DNA from: JABMPO01 sp964539785
Lineage (GTDB): Bacteria > Fidelibacterota > Marinisomatia > Marinisomatales > TCS56
Assembly (NCBI GenBank): GCA_964539785.1
Contig: CAZIJQ010000026.1
Coordinates: 1-33,781, forward strand
Direction of reading: 5' to 3'
Length of the DNA: 33,781 nucleotides
Of the stretch, positions 1-8,343 are shown piece by piece. How positions within the stretch are numbered: position 1 is the stretch's first letter; each line of letters begins with the position of its first letter. The notes below the pieces were generated by a model. That model saw nothing but the letters and a program-made list of their open reading frames with translations, searched no databases and had not been told where the DNA came from. A program made the position numbers and the translations under genes.

Positions 1-154
1 TCGACAATCAAAAACCGTGGTTCTAAAACCGCCTAACCCCCACTGCACCGGACGGAGGAGAATGATCCACCTGCGTCCCGAAATATCGGGATCTTCGGTG
101 GACAGGCGAATTATGAATGGATAACTCGTACCAGCAAGAATAGGATAAATTATT
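1..154. other. Left-edge non-coding region
   Basis: No complete gene lies here. Two frames are open from the window edge (stops near 36 and near 122), so the tail of an upstream gene cannot be excluded, but nothing in the residues is recognisable. The main content is a nested hairpin at 66-102, listed separately. The ribosome binding site of the next gene (AGGATA) lies just before 155. Confidence 0.5.
66..102. repeat. Nested palindromic hairpin, possible REP-like element
   Basis: The outer stem TCCACC (66-71) pairs with GGTGGA (97-102). The inner stem TCCCGA (76-81) pairs with TCGGGA (86-91) around an AATA loop. No T-run follows, so it is not an ordinary intrinsic terminator. A second hairpin with a TCCC/GGGA core at 8135-8152 is also followed closely by GCGAATT, which suggests a dispersed intergenic element. 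The relation between the two is inference. Confidence 0.5.
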
Positions 155-643
155 ATGGAGCAACTTCGTGATTTGTATAATCAAGCTGACGATAGAATTA
201 CATATTTCATGGGGCGGTATGGGATTCTGTTTTTAAGAGTCAGCTTGGGTATTATATTTTTCTGGTTTGGTTTTCTTAAGTTTTTTCCCGGGTTAAGTCC
301 GGCCGATCAAATTGCTACGAAAACAATCACAGTATTGACTTTTGGTTTTGTCGAACCGAACATATCAATAATTATTTTGGCAAGTTGGGAAACCTTGATT
401 GGTCTGGGGTTGATAACCGGTAAGCTCCTGCGGGTTACATTGTTTCTGCTATTTACTCAAATGCTGGGAACACTGACGCCACTATTATTATTTCCGGCCG
501 AAACATTTACACAATTCCCGTATGCACCGACATTGGAAGGACAGTACATTATCAAAAATCTAGTGCTGATAAGTGCCGGTTTGGTTGTTGGGGCAACGGT
601 TCACGGTGGGCGTATTATTGAAGACAAAGACCAGAAGCTTTGA
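155..643 (+). CDS. DoxX/YkgB (DUF417)-like integral membrane protein
   Basis: This 162-residue inner-membrane protein has about four hydrophobic helices (residues ~22-42, 68-88, 92-112, 132-150). The first helix carries GRYGILFLRVSLGIIFFWFG followed by LKFFPG, which resembles the start of the YkgB/DUF417 branch of the DoxX-like superfamily. Members are small four-helix proteins whose role is mostly undefined, although some DoxX proteins are tied to thiol or respiratory redox. The ATG has an AGGATA site eight bases upstream. The next gene starts 54 bases later on the same strand, so the two may be cotranscribed. The family call is moderately sure; the biochemical role is unknown. Confidence 0.7.
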   Translation: MEQLRDLYNQADDRITYFMGRYGILFLRVSLGIIFFWFGFLKFFPGLSPADQIATKTITVLTFGFVEPNISIIILASWETLIGLGLITGKLLRVTLFLLFTQMLGTLTPLLLFPAETFTQFPYAPTLEGQYIIKNLVLISAGLVVGATVHGGRIIEDKDQKL

Positions 644-697
644 AACATATTAATTGTTATTAGGCAATAATCTTATTACTCTATGGAGAAATGATTA

Positions 698-1090
698 ATG
701 AATTTAAAGAAATTATTATTAGCAACTTTAGCTGGTGGATTTGGAATGTGGGTCATTGCTGGTATCTGGCACAATTTAATAATGGCAAATTTATATGAAA
801 GCGTTCATGCAACACATGATGGGCTAGGTCTTTTACTGGTAGCATATTTTGTACTGGCGTTGCTTATGGCTTTTATGTATCCACTTGGGTTCAAAGGAGG
901 AAAGTCAGTTTCGGAAGGTTTAAGATTTGGTATCATCATTGGTATTTTGTGGGTGTTCCCCCATGGCCTTGCCATGGCTGGCGCACATGGTGATTCGATT
1001 TTATATGTTTCCAAAAACGCCGCCTGGCATATGGTTGAGCAGGGAATCGGTGGAATTATTATTGGTCTAGTCTACGGGAAGCTCCAATAA
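698..1090 (+). CDS. Small four-helix membrane protein of unknown function
   Basis: I do not recognise this 130-residue protein. It has four hydrophobic segments (residues ~5-27, 42-62, 76-97, 111-128) separated by short loops, and a Gly-rich last helix (GIGGIIIGLVYG). Several His residues lie at or near helix ends (H25, H37, H40, H89, H97, H111), which might bind metal or haem, but no known motif is present. The ATG follows a GGAG site at a normal distance. It sits between a DoxX-like protein and a secreted hydrolase, and only 13 bases separate it from the next start, so the three may form one transcript. Confidence 0.75.
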   Translation: MNLKKLLLATLAGGFGMWVIAGIWHNLIMANLYESVHATHDGLGLLLVAYFVLALLMAFMYPLGFKGGKSVSEGLRFGIIIGILWVFPHGLAMAGAHGDSILYVSKNAAWHMVEQGIGGIIIGLVYGKLQ

Positions 1091-1103
1091 ACAGGGGCAA
1101 GAA

Positions 1104-3458
1104 TTGAAATTTAATAGACGGAGTTTGCTGGCAATCATTTTCAGCGGAATATTATTCGCTCAACAATTTTCCGGACTTGATTATGTTATCAATAATGCGA
1201 TCAGCAACCAGATATTCCCTGGTGCTACCGTCATCGTTGGCAATGACTCAAGCATTTTATATCATGAGGCTTACGGAAGATTTACCTATAATGCGAGTTC
1301 AGCGCTGGTTGACACCAATTCTATCTTTGACCAGGCCTCCTGCACAAAAGTTTTTGCCACTACTTCCTGCATAATGAAGCTGGTAGATTCCGGTCTGGTT
1401 GACATCAACGAATACGTTGCCACCTATCTTCCTGATTTCGCCCAGAATGGCAAAGCTAACGTCAGAATCAAGAATCTATTGCTGCACAATAGCGGACTTG
1501 CAGCCTATTATTCCCCTTCCTCCAATCAGACTCCCGAACAAATAATTCAAGCAATTTTCGGGATGGGTCTGGTAAATCCAATTGGCACCTATTTATACAG
1601 TTGTCTGAATTTTGTGACTTTAATGAAAGTTGTCGACGCCGTTACTGGCGAACCAATGTACCAATTTTTCGAAAATCATTTTACCACTCCGTTGGGAATG
1701 GAACGAACCATGTTTGCTCCACCCGATTCTCTGCATTCCAGTTGCCTGCCGACCGCTCCCGGTTTACAGGGTGTGGTTCACGATCCGCTGGCGCGAGGCC
1801 TGCTTGGCTATTCCGGTAATGCCGGTTTATTTGCGACTACTGGCGATCTGGCACGGATCTGCCAGTTATTGCTGAACGAAGGTAATTACGGAGGAATTCA
1901 GTATCTCAGTGCATCAATTGTAAATCAATTTACCGTCCGCTATGATCCCAACGGCAGTACCCGGGCACTGGGCTGGGGCACCAATGCTTCCGGATCTACG
2001 TCGGCCGGATCGCTGTTTTCTCTGGAATCTTTTGGACATACTGGCTATACCGGAACCTCGGTCTGGATTGATCCGGTGAATAATCTATTTGTCGTTTTCC
2101 TGACCAATCGGGTCTATCCCGATGACACTGCCGCTGTAACATCCACCAGAAAACTGGTGCACGATGCTGCAGTACGCGCTGTGGCAGGCATTCCCCCGCA
2201 GCCGATATTAAAATCAATCCAGCGTGATGTGAATGACAACTTATATTTTAACTGGAGTTCGAATATCATTATGGGACCAGTTGATTCTACCGAAATCTGG
2301 ATCGATACCGGCAACGGGTTCGAATTATATGGATATAGCGAAATCGGCACTACCAATCTTTCACTGCCAATAAATTTGTACCCTGCTGATTCCCTGATTC
2401 AGATAAAACTGCGCAATATCTACATTGATCAGGTCAGCGCCTGGTCTGACACCTATCCCTGCCGGGGCATTGTGAGCCAGGCTCTAATCGTCGATGGTTA
2501 TGATCGGATTGGCAGCTGGGGACAACCCTACCATCATTTTGCAACCGTACACGCGGAGGCCTTTCCCGATACAATAAATTTTGCCACCTGTGATAATGAT
2601 GCTATAATCGCTGGCACAATCAATCTCAACGATTTTGCTTATGTGTTATGGATTAGCGCCGATGAAAGCACTGCTGATGAAACTTTCAATTCAACTGAAC
2701 AAGGTTTATTGATCGATTATCTGAAACAGGGTGGAAAATTATTTATCAGTGGATCTGAAATAGGCTGGGATCTGGGACGTTCGACCAGCACTTCTGCAGA
2801 TCGTCTGTTTTATAATTCCTACCTTAAAGCCAGCTATGCCGGAGACGATGCCGGTAACTATTCCGTCAGTGGAGTCAGTGGTTCGCCTTTTGATGGTATT
2901 TCTTTCCAGTATGGTACATCCAGCGCCCTATATCCAGAGGATTATCCAGATTACATCAGCGCCGTTAATGGGGGCTCTGTTTGTCTAAAATACGGGAATG
3001 CCCGTAATGCCGGAGTCGCTTTCGAAGGTCTCTTCAATAATGGCAGCGAAGCTGGTAAACTGGTTTATTTGGGCTTCCCCTTTGAAACAATAATTGGAAC
3101 CGTGACCCGCAAGAATGTAATGGAACGGGTATTCGACTTTTTTCAACAGGTGACGGTTGCAGTCTCAGACAATAGATCCAACTTTCAGCCAGGTGAGTTT
3201 TCCCTGAGTCAGAATTTTCCCAATCCATTTAATCCAATTACAACAATAGAGTATCAAATCCCGATTACAAGTAATGTTGATATAAGGATATTCAATATCT
3301 TAGGCGAAGAACTTGTGAATCTTGTATCCCGGAAGCAATTACCCGGATTATATCAGATCAATTGGGACGCCACCGCCTACGCCAGTGGAATGTATTTTTA
3401 TATTTTAACTACTGATACAGGTGTATTAATTAAGAAGAAGATGGTTGTATTAAAATAA
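1104..3458 (+). CDS. Secreted class C beta-lactamase-fold hydrolase with C-terminal T9SS-type sorting domain
   Basis: The start is TTG, with an AGGGG site just upstream. Residues 1-20 form a signal peptide. Residues ~25-360 are a serine-hydrolase (beta-lactamase, Pfam PF00144-like) domain with S79-C-T-K82 as the SxxK nucleophile motif, Y165-S-C as the Tyr motif and H312-T-G as the KTG equivalent. The segment VHDPLARGLLGYSGNAGLF (225-243) resembles AmiE/YbbE-type proteins, some of which cut the MurNAc-L-Ala amide bond. Residues ~365-450 look like an Ig/FN3-type linker, and ~455-680 is a domain with a GGKLFISGSEIGWDLG stretch seen in large secreted FCB proteins. Residues 699-784 are a FlgD-like/Por sorting domain (SQNFPNPFNP), implying export by a type IX system and surface release or anchoring. 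The substrate could be peptidoglycan or an ester; this is not decided. Confidence 0.85.
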   Translation: MKFNRRSLLAIIFSGILFAQQFSGLDYVINNAISNQIFPGATVIVGNDSSILYHEAYGRFTYNASSALVDTNSIFDQASCTKVFATTSCIMKLVDSGLVDINEYVATYLPDFAQNGKANVRIKNLLLHNSGLAAYYSPSSNQTPEQIIQAIFGMGLVNPIGTYLYSCLNFVTLMKVVDAVTGEPMYQFFENHFTTPLGMERTMFAPPDSLHSSCLPTAPGLQGVVHDPLARGLLGYSGNAGLFATTGDLARICQLLLNEGNYGGIQYLSASIVNQFTVRYDPNGSTRALGWGTNASGSTSAGSLFSLESFGHTGYTGTSVWIDPVNNLFVVFLTNRVYPDDTAAVTSTRKLVHDAAVRAVAGIPPQPILKSIQRDVNDNLYFNWSSNIIMGPVDSTEIWIDTGNGFELYGYSEIGTTNLSLPINLYPADSLIQIKLRNIYIDQVSAWSDTYPCRGIVSQALIVDGYDRIGSWGQPYHHFATVHAEAFPDTINFATCDNDAIIAGTINLNDFAYVLWISADESTADETFNSTEQGLLIDYLKQGGKLFISGSEIGWDLGRSTSTSADRLFYNSYLKASYAGDDAGNYSVSGVSGSPFDGISFQYGTSSALYPEDYPDYISAVNGGSVCLKYGNARNAGVAFEGLFNNGSEAGKLVYLGFPFETIIGTVTRKNVMERVFDFFQQVTVAVSDNRSNFQPGEFSLSQNFPNPFNPITTIEYQIPITSNVDIRIFNILGEELVNLVSRKQLPGLYQINWDATAYASGMYFYILTTDTGVLIKKKMVVLK

Positions 3459-3459
3459 T

Positions 3460-4032
3460 TCAGACACCAGCTAAACCCAATTCAACCGCTTTTTTGGCTA
3501 AGGCATCGATCACGAATTGAATATGCTCAACCCGGTCGACCCCAAGTTCTTCAATTCCGTTATTCACGTCCTCCCTGCTGACTTTTGCGGCAAAACCCTT
3601 ATCTTTCAGTTTCTTAGTCACCGATTTGACTTTTACATCCAGGATTGATTTCGAAGGCCGCACATAGGTAACGGCAAAGATAAATCCGGATAGCTCATCA
3701 CAAGAGAACAGGGCTTTAGCCAGTAGACTTTCCCGCGCAACCCCAGTATAGTCGGCATGCCCCATGATGGCAGCCAGCATTTCCGGCGGGTAACCTTTTT
3801 GCCGTAATATTTCATTACCTTTGCTGGGATGGTCTTCGGCAGTGGGATACCGTTCATAATCAAAATCGTGCAGCAGCCCGGTGATACCCCATAATTCTTC
3901 ATCCGCACTATATTTCCGGGCCAATTGACGCATGACCTGTTCTACGGCCAAACCATGTTTGCGCAATGACTCCGATTTGGTGTACTCAAAAAACAAATTT
4001 AAAGCTTCTTCACGGTTAGGAAGGTCAGCCAT
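3460..4032 (-). CDS. HD-domain metal-dependent phosphohydrolase family protein
   Basis: This is a 190-residue cytoplasmic protein. Key residues are H26, the H55-D56 doublet in TGLLHDFDYE, H68 and the GHADYTG segment, as expected for an HDIG-type metal site. It is similar to widespread stand-alone HD hydrolases whose substrate (a nucleotide or other phosphoester) is unknown. The reading frame extends upstream to 4071, but the ATG at 4032 has a GGAGGA site six bases away and is the better start. A 10-bp hairpin (4050-4084) lies directly upstream in the leader. It converges with the preceding hydrolase: the two stop codons are one base apart. It follows pepA on the same strand after 88 bases. 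Confidence 0.8.
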   Translation of the reverse strand: MADLPNREEALNLFFEYTKSESLRKHGLAVEQVMRQLARKYSADEELWGITGLLHDFDYERYPTAEDHPSKGNEILRQKGYPPEMLAAIMGHADYTGVARESLLAKALFSCDELSGFIFAVTYVRPSKSILDVKVKSVTKKLKDKGFAAKVSREDVNNGIEELGVDRVEHIQFVIDALAKKAVELGLAGV

Positions 4033-4049
4033 AATTCCTCCAAATATTT

Positions 4050-4084
4050 CGCCCCCATCGGATATAATCATCCAGATGAGGGCG
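4050..4084 (-). other. Leader hairpin between pepA and the HD gene
   Basis: On the minus strand CGCCCTCATC (4084-4075) pairs with GATGGGGGCG (4059-4050), nine Watson-Crick pairs and one G-U, around a 15-base loop. It ends about ten bases before the GGAGGA site of the HD gene. No U-run follows, so it is less likely to be a strong terminator for pepA than a 5'-UTR stem or processing site. Confidence 0.45.
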
Positions 4085-4120
4085 ATGTTTACTAATTAGA
4101 TTGGTACCAACTGAGCGTGA

Positions 4121-5593
4121 TCAGACTCCCATTACTTCCAATACGGTACGAATTACGGCACCGGTGGCAGTATTCTTGATAGTATAGGGGATATCCTCAT
4201 CAGTCCAGGCCGAACCGGCAATATCAAAATGCACCCAGGGGATCCCTTCACCGACAAATTCCTTCAGGAATGCTGCTGCGGTAATGGTTCCGGCCTGGCG
4301 GGGTTTGCCCATATTTTTCACATCGGCGATTTTGGATTTGACATGCTCACAGTACTCATCCCATAACGGCAATTCCCAGAATTTTTCGCCGGTTATACGG
4401 GAAGCCTGTTTTACCCGCTCCAGCAATTCTTCGTCAGTTCCTAGAATGCCGGTGGCAATATGCCCGAGTGTAATCACGACAGCACCGGTTAAGGTGGCGA
4501 AATCAAAAATGAATTCCGGGTCAGAGTGCTTACTAACATAAGAAAGAGCATCAGCCAGAATAATCCGGCCTTCGGCGTCGGTGTTAAGTACTTCGATAGT
4601 TTTGCCATTATAAGCCGTTAAGATATCACCGGGTTTATAAGCTTTACCACCACTCATATTCTCGGTAGCGGAAATCGCGGCCACAACATTCATTTTGGGC
4701 TTCAATGCGGCAATGGCTTTCATGGCTCCTAATACTACTGCAGAGCCACACATATCATATTTCATCTCATCCATTTTTGCCGCTGGTTTTATTGAAATAC
4801 CACCGCTATCAAACGTGAGCCCTTTGCCAACCAATGCAATCGGTTTTTCTGCGCCGCCGCCATTGTATTCCAATAGAATAAATTTCGGTGGTTCGTCAGT
4901 TCCCAATGCTACACCGGCTAAAGCCCCCATACCAATCTTGGTAAATTCCTCACGGTCCAGTACGGTCAGCTTCATATTGCCTTCTTTGGCAATTTCCGCT
5001 GCTGTATTGGCCAGGTAAGTTGGTGTTGCCACATTACCGGGATGATTACCAAGGTTACGAGCCAGACAAACAGCGTCGGCAATTTTACTGCCTTTAGCAA
5101 TTCCATCGTCGCTTGCATTCAGTGCAATCGCACTGGTTAATTCAAAATCGTCTTCATCCGGTTTTTTGTAATCCAGGAACTGATAACTACCCAGCACCAC
5201 GCCTTCAGCCAGCGCCTGACTGGCAGCTTCCAGATCGTCCAGTTTATCAAAACCAAATACTTCCAGAGCCAGTTTACCATATTTTTTACTCATGGCCTGC
5301 TTCACAACTATTGCGGCTGCACGTCGCACAATTTCAGGCTCAAATTTTGCAGTTTTTCCTAATCCAATTACAAGTACTTTGAAATCTGATCCATAAAAAA
5401 TGGTGGTCTCTTTGACCTTTCCCTTAATATCCCCATTTTTAATAGCGGCAGAAATTTGTCCGCCAACTTTAGAATCTAATTCCAACCCAAGTTCAGTTAA
5501 TTTCGGTTCATCAAAAACACCAATCGCAATCAGATCAAATGAAAGATCCTGCCATGATTTAGCGCTGGTAATTACATGATTGAGGTGAGACAT
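4121..5593 (-). CDS. pepA: Leucyl aminopeptidase PepA (M17)
   Basis: This 490-residue cytosolic di-metal aminopeptidase releases N-terminal residues from peptides; family members act as hexamers. The M17 signature NTDAEGRI is at 337-344. The expected metal ligands K257, D262, D280, D339 and E341 and the catalytic K269 and R343 are all present at a constant 13-residue offset from E. coli PepA. The N-terminal domain (~1-165) is divergent, as is normal, and the C-terminal half is the catalytic domain. The ATG has an AGGAG site. It is read away from the small Cys-rich gene at 5773. PepA would finish degradation of peptides imported or produced by the exported peptidases in this window (inference). 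Confidence 0.97.
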   Translation of the reverse strand: MSHLNHVITSAKSWQDLSFDLIAIGVFDEPKLTELGLELDSKVGGQISAAIKNGDIKGKVKETTIFYGSDFKVLVIGLGKTAKFEPEIVRRAAAIVVKQAMSKKYGKLALEVFGFDKLDDLEAASQALAEGVVLGSYQFLDYKKPDEDDFELTSAIALNASDDGIAKGSKIADAVCLARNLGNHPGNVATPTYLANTAAEIAKEGNMKLTVLDREEFTKIGMGALAGVALGTDEPPKFILLEYNGGGAEKPIALVGKGLTFDSGGISIKPAAKMDEMKYDMCGSAVVLGAMKAIAALKPKMNVVAAISATENMSGGKAYKPGDILTAYNGKTIEVLNTDAEGRIILADALSYVSKHSDPEFIFDFATLTGAVVITLGHIATGILGTDEELLERVKQASRITGEKFWELPLWDEYCEHVKSKIADVKNMGKPRQAGTITAAAFLKEFVGEGIPWVHFDIAGSAWTDEDIPYTIKNTATGAVIRTVLEVMGV

Positions 5594-5697
5594 GATTTCT
5601 CCTATATAAGGTTCATAAATTCAATTTTGACATTTTAAAAAGTTCATGAAGTTAGATTGTTCATATCCATATTCTCAACAGCTATTCCAGAATAACC

Positions 5698-5726
5698 TTG
5701 CAATAATATAGATATGATTCTATATT
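5698..5726 (+). promoter_or_regulatory. Putative promoter overlapped by an 8-bp inverted repeat
   Basis: TTGCAA (5698-5703) and TATATT (5721-5726) are 17 bases apart, a sigma-70-like layout for the gene at 5773. A perfect inverted repeat, AATATAGA (5705-5712) and TCTATATT (5719-5726) with a 6-base spacer, covers the spacer and the -10 box, as an operator would. A second, weaker repeat TGTAC (5728-5732)/GTACA (5740-5744) lies just downstream. FCB bacteria often use other promoter consensus sequences, so the promoter call is tentative; the repeat itself is directly visible. Confidence 0.4.
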
Positions 5727-5772
5727 CTGTACGCCTTTTGTACACCTCTATTAAAATGTTAAAGGAAAAACT

Positions 5773-5970
5773 ATGGAGCACGCCCACTTCTCCTCTATAA
5801 ATGTCGAAAATACTATCTATCCCATGATGTTTGAAGATTTATACTGTGAACACTGCAACCAGTTATGGAGCTCATGCTATGATGATTACGCCGGTATGCA
5901 GGATATTGATTTCATTATTTGCACCTGCGGGGAACAGGTTTGTCAAGTAGGTGAATTAAAACAGAACTAG
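5773..5970 (+). CDS. Small Cys-rich, possibly zinc-binding protein
   Basis: This 65-residue soluble acidic protein has no recognised family. It has C25-x-x-C28, C35, C50-x-C52 and C57, plus H3 and H5. The spacing CEHC followed by CTCG resembles a short zinc ribbon with two Cys pairs. AAAGGA precedes the ATG at good distance. It stands alone on the plus strand between two minus-strand genes, with its own inverted-repeat promoter region upstream and a strong terminator downstream, which supports it being a real single-gene transcript. A regulator or a metal-binding adaptor are possible roles; neither is shown. Confidence 0.65.
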   Translation: MEHAHFSSINVENTIYPMMFEDLYCEHCNQLWSSCYDDYAGMQDIDFIICTCGEQVCQVGELKQN

Positions 5971-6030
5971 CTCATCCCCAGTTTGATTTATAGAGACTTA
6001 GTCTCCCACAATCCACAACTGTTTACCTAT

Positions 6031-6064
6031 AAAAAAAAGGGGCTTCGAATGAAGCCCCTTTTTA
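6031..6064. terminator. Bidirectional intrinsic terminator
   Basis: AAGGGGCTTC (6037-6046) pairs perfectly with GAAGCCCCTT (6051-6060) around a GAAT loop, with an A-run before and a T-run after. It lies between the convergent Cys-rich gene (+, ends 5970) and acs (-, ends 6090), so it can end transcripts from both sides. Confidence 0.93.
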
Positions 6065-6089
6065 GATTGGCAAGTTTAAGCTGGTAAGC

Positions 6090-8027
6090 TTATTTACGCC
6101 CCACTACCAGAGCTTCTACAATGGTTGGGTCAGCCAGGGTTGAGATGTCGCCTAACTTGTCGATTTCGCCTTCGGAAATTTTGCGCAGAATCCGGCGCAT
6201 GATTTTTCCGGAACGGGTTTTCGGTAAAGCCGGGGTGAACTGGATTTTATCAGGTGAGGCATGGGGACCAATCTCCACACGTACAGTTTTGATAATATCC
6301 TTCTCAATTTCCGGAGTTGGTTCGACACCACTCATCAGGGTCACATAGGCATAAATACCTTGACCCTTGATGTCATGGGGGAAACCAACAACTGCGGCTT
6401 CAGCCACATCGGTGGCTTTTCCGATGGCGCCTTCAACTTCGGCAGTTCCAATCCTGTGACCAGAGATGTTTAATACATCATCCACACGACCAGTAATCCA
6501 GTAATAGCCATCCTGATCACGGCGAGCGCCGTCACCAGTAAGGTAATAACCGGGGTATAAGGCGAAGTAGGTTTGGACAAAACGCGGGTGATCGCCGTAA
6601 AGGGTCCGCATTATACCTGGCCAACTGGATTTAATTGCCAGTAAACCAGAGACACTGTTACCTTCAATTTCTTTACCGTCGTCAGTCAACAGAACAGGCT
6701 GGACACCAAAGAATGGCAGGGTTGCTGAACCGGGCTTTGTTGGAGTTGCTCCCGGTAAGGGAGTAATCAGAATACCACCGGTTTCAGTCTGCCACCAGGT
6801 ATCGACAATGGGGCAATTTCCTTTTCCAACGATATTGTAATACCAGTTCCATTCCGGTTCTTTGATTGGCTCACCAACGGTTCCCAACAAGCGAAGAGTT
6901 GACAGATCACGCGTGGTGACCCAGTCATTACCTTCTCTCATCAGGGCGCGTAAGGCTGTGGGTGCTGTGTAGAAAATGTTGATTTTATGTTTGTCAACAA
7001 TATCCCAGAAGCGACCGAAATCAGGATAATTCGGTACGCCTTCGAACATGACAGAAACGGCGCGGTTAGCCAGCGGTCCATATACAATGTAACTGTGACC
7101 GGTTACCCAGCCAATATCAGCCGTGCACCAATAAACGTCGCCTTCGTGATAGTCAAAGATCAATTCGTGGGTATATGATGTGTAGACCAAATAACCACCG
7201 GTGGTGTGCAATACACCCTTGGGTTTTCCGGTTGAGCCGGACGTGTACAGGATGAACAGTGGATCTTCGGCATCCATTTCTTCCGGTTTGCATTTGGGGG
7301 CAGCTTTGGCCATGCCATCGTGCCACCACAGATCGCGGCCTTCAACCATATTGACTTCTTCACCGGTCCGCTTGACAACAATTACATGCTCAATTGAAGG
7401 ACATTCGCTAACAGCTTTATCAGCGTTAATTTTCATGGGGATATTTAATTTTTTCCCACGAACGCCGGTATCCTGTGTGATCAGAATCTTACAAGTGGAA
7501 TCATTGATACGATCGCGAAGAGAATCGGAACTGAAAGCGCCAAATACAATCGAATGAACGGCACCGATGCGGGTGCAGGCCAGCATAGCAATCGACAGTT
7601 CCGGGATCATTTGCATATACAGGCAAACACGATCACCTTTTTCAACGCCAATGTCTTTCATGAAATTGGCAAATTTCTCTACTTCGGCCAATAATTCGGC
7701 GTAGGTGTATGTGCGAGATTCGGTGGGATCATTACCCTCCCAGATCAACGCCTTCTGGTTGCCATGCCCTGCTTCTACATGACGATCCAGACAATTGTAA
7801 CTGACATTAAGTTTACCCCCAGAAAAATATTTGATATTCGCACCGACGAAATCAAATTCCTGGACTTTATCCCATTTTTTAAACCAGGTTAAGCGTTCGG
7901 CTATTTCAGCCCAGAACGCATCCGGATCAGCAACGGATTTTTCGTAAATCTCATGGTATTGATCCAGGTTTTTTATCCAGGCACGTTCGGAAGCCTCTTT
8001 GGTTGGCTTATATACCTTTTCAGACAT
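6090..8027 (-). CDS. acs: Acetyl-CoA synthetase (AMP-forming)
   Basis: This 645-residue cytosolic enzyme of the ANL adenylating superfamily converts acetate, ATP and CoA to acetyl-CoA, AMP and PPi. The length matches bacterial Acs. The phosphate-binding loop YTSGSTGKPKG is at 261-271. The long Acs-type N-terminal cap is present, with IPELSIAMLACTRIGAVHS at 141-159. The C-terminal hinge TRSGKIMRR carries K608, the residue that is acetylated to switch off Acs in other bacteria. The ATG has an AGGAG site ten bases upstream. It is a single gene between a terminator downstream and a ~316-base intergenic region upstream. No protein acetyltransferase/deacetylase partner is adjacent, although an Eis-like acetyltransferase lies at 21351. 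Confidence 0.97.
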   Translation of the reverse strand: MSEKVYKPTKEASERAWIKNLDQYHEIYEKSVADPDAFWAEIAERLTWFKKWDKVQEFDFVGANIKYFSGGKLNVSYNCLDRHVEAGHGNQKALIWEGNDPTESRTYTYAELLAEVEKFANFMKDIGVEKGDRVCLYMQMIPELSIAMLACTRIGAVHSIVFGAFSSDSLRDRINDSTCKILITQDTGVRGKKLNIPMKINADKAVSECPSIEHVIVVKRTGEEVNMVEGRDLWWHDGMAKAAPKCKPEEMDAEDPLFILYTSGSTGKPKGVLHTTGGYLVYTSYTHELIFDYHEGDVYWCTADIGWVTGHSYIVYGPLANRAVSVMFEGVPNYPDFGRFWDIVDKHKINIFYTAPTALRALMREGNDWVTTRDLSTLRLLGTVGEPIKEPEWNWYYNIVGKGNCPIVDTWWQTETGGILITPLPGATPTKPGSATLPFFGVQPVLLTDDGKEIEGNSVSGLLAIKSSWPGIMRTLYGDHPRFVQTYFALYPGYYLTGDGARRDQDGYYWITGRVDDVLNISGHRIGTAEVEGAIGKATDVAEAAVVGFPHDIKGQGIYAYVTLMSGVEPTPEIEKDIIKTVRVEIGPHASPDKIQFTPALPKTRSGKIMRRILRKISEGEIDKLGDISTLADPTIVEALVVGRK

Positions 8028-8343
8028 GGTTATTATGCTCCTGTTTTCCTTTAGTGATGTTTAGTTTTGAATAAATATTCATGGAGCCCTGCCGGTAAAC
8101 CCATGAGGCCCTCAATTTACGCCCTGTGAGGCGACATCCCGATCCTGGGATGAAATTGCGAATTCATCCATGTTTATAGTCGTAGTATTCTTCTTATCGG
8201 GATAAATTGTAATTCAATAATCTTAAAACCCTTTTAGGGTCACTAAAATGATTTAAAAGTTTACAAACAAACAATTATCCCAACAACATAATAAGGATAA
8301 GACACTCCTGTTTTAATTCCCCCCTGGATCCCTCTGAAAACGA
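8028..8343. other. Intergenic region upstream of acs
   Basis: No supported gene. The RBS of acs lies at its left edge, a palindromic hairpin sits at 8135-8152, and the rest is AT-rich. I could not assign a promoter or recognise a riboswitch. It also forms the downstream region of the PEGA-protein gene; no clear terminator with a U-run is seen for that gene. Confidence 0.5.
8135..8152. repeat. Short palindromic hairpin, possible dispersed element
   Basis: CATCCC (8135-8140) and GGGATG (8147-8152) form a perfect 6-bp stem around GATCCT. A looser stem may precede it (GCCCTCA near 8109 with TGAGGC near 8127). The sequence GCGAATT follows at 8158-8164, as it does after the hairpin at 66-102. This may be a degenerate copy of the same type of intergenic repeat. 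Confidence 0.4.

Noticed and set aside
1601..1875. Overlapping plus-strand ORFs inside the secreted hydrolase
   Set aside because: They are out-of-frame readings of the hydrolase catalytic domain, without ribosome sites or domain character.
4033..4071. N-terminal extension of the HD protein to 4071
   Set aside because: The extension covers the leader hairpin and the GGAGGA ribosome site of the ATG at 4032.
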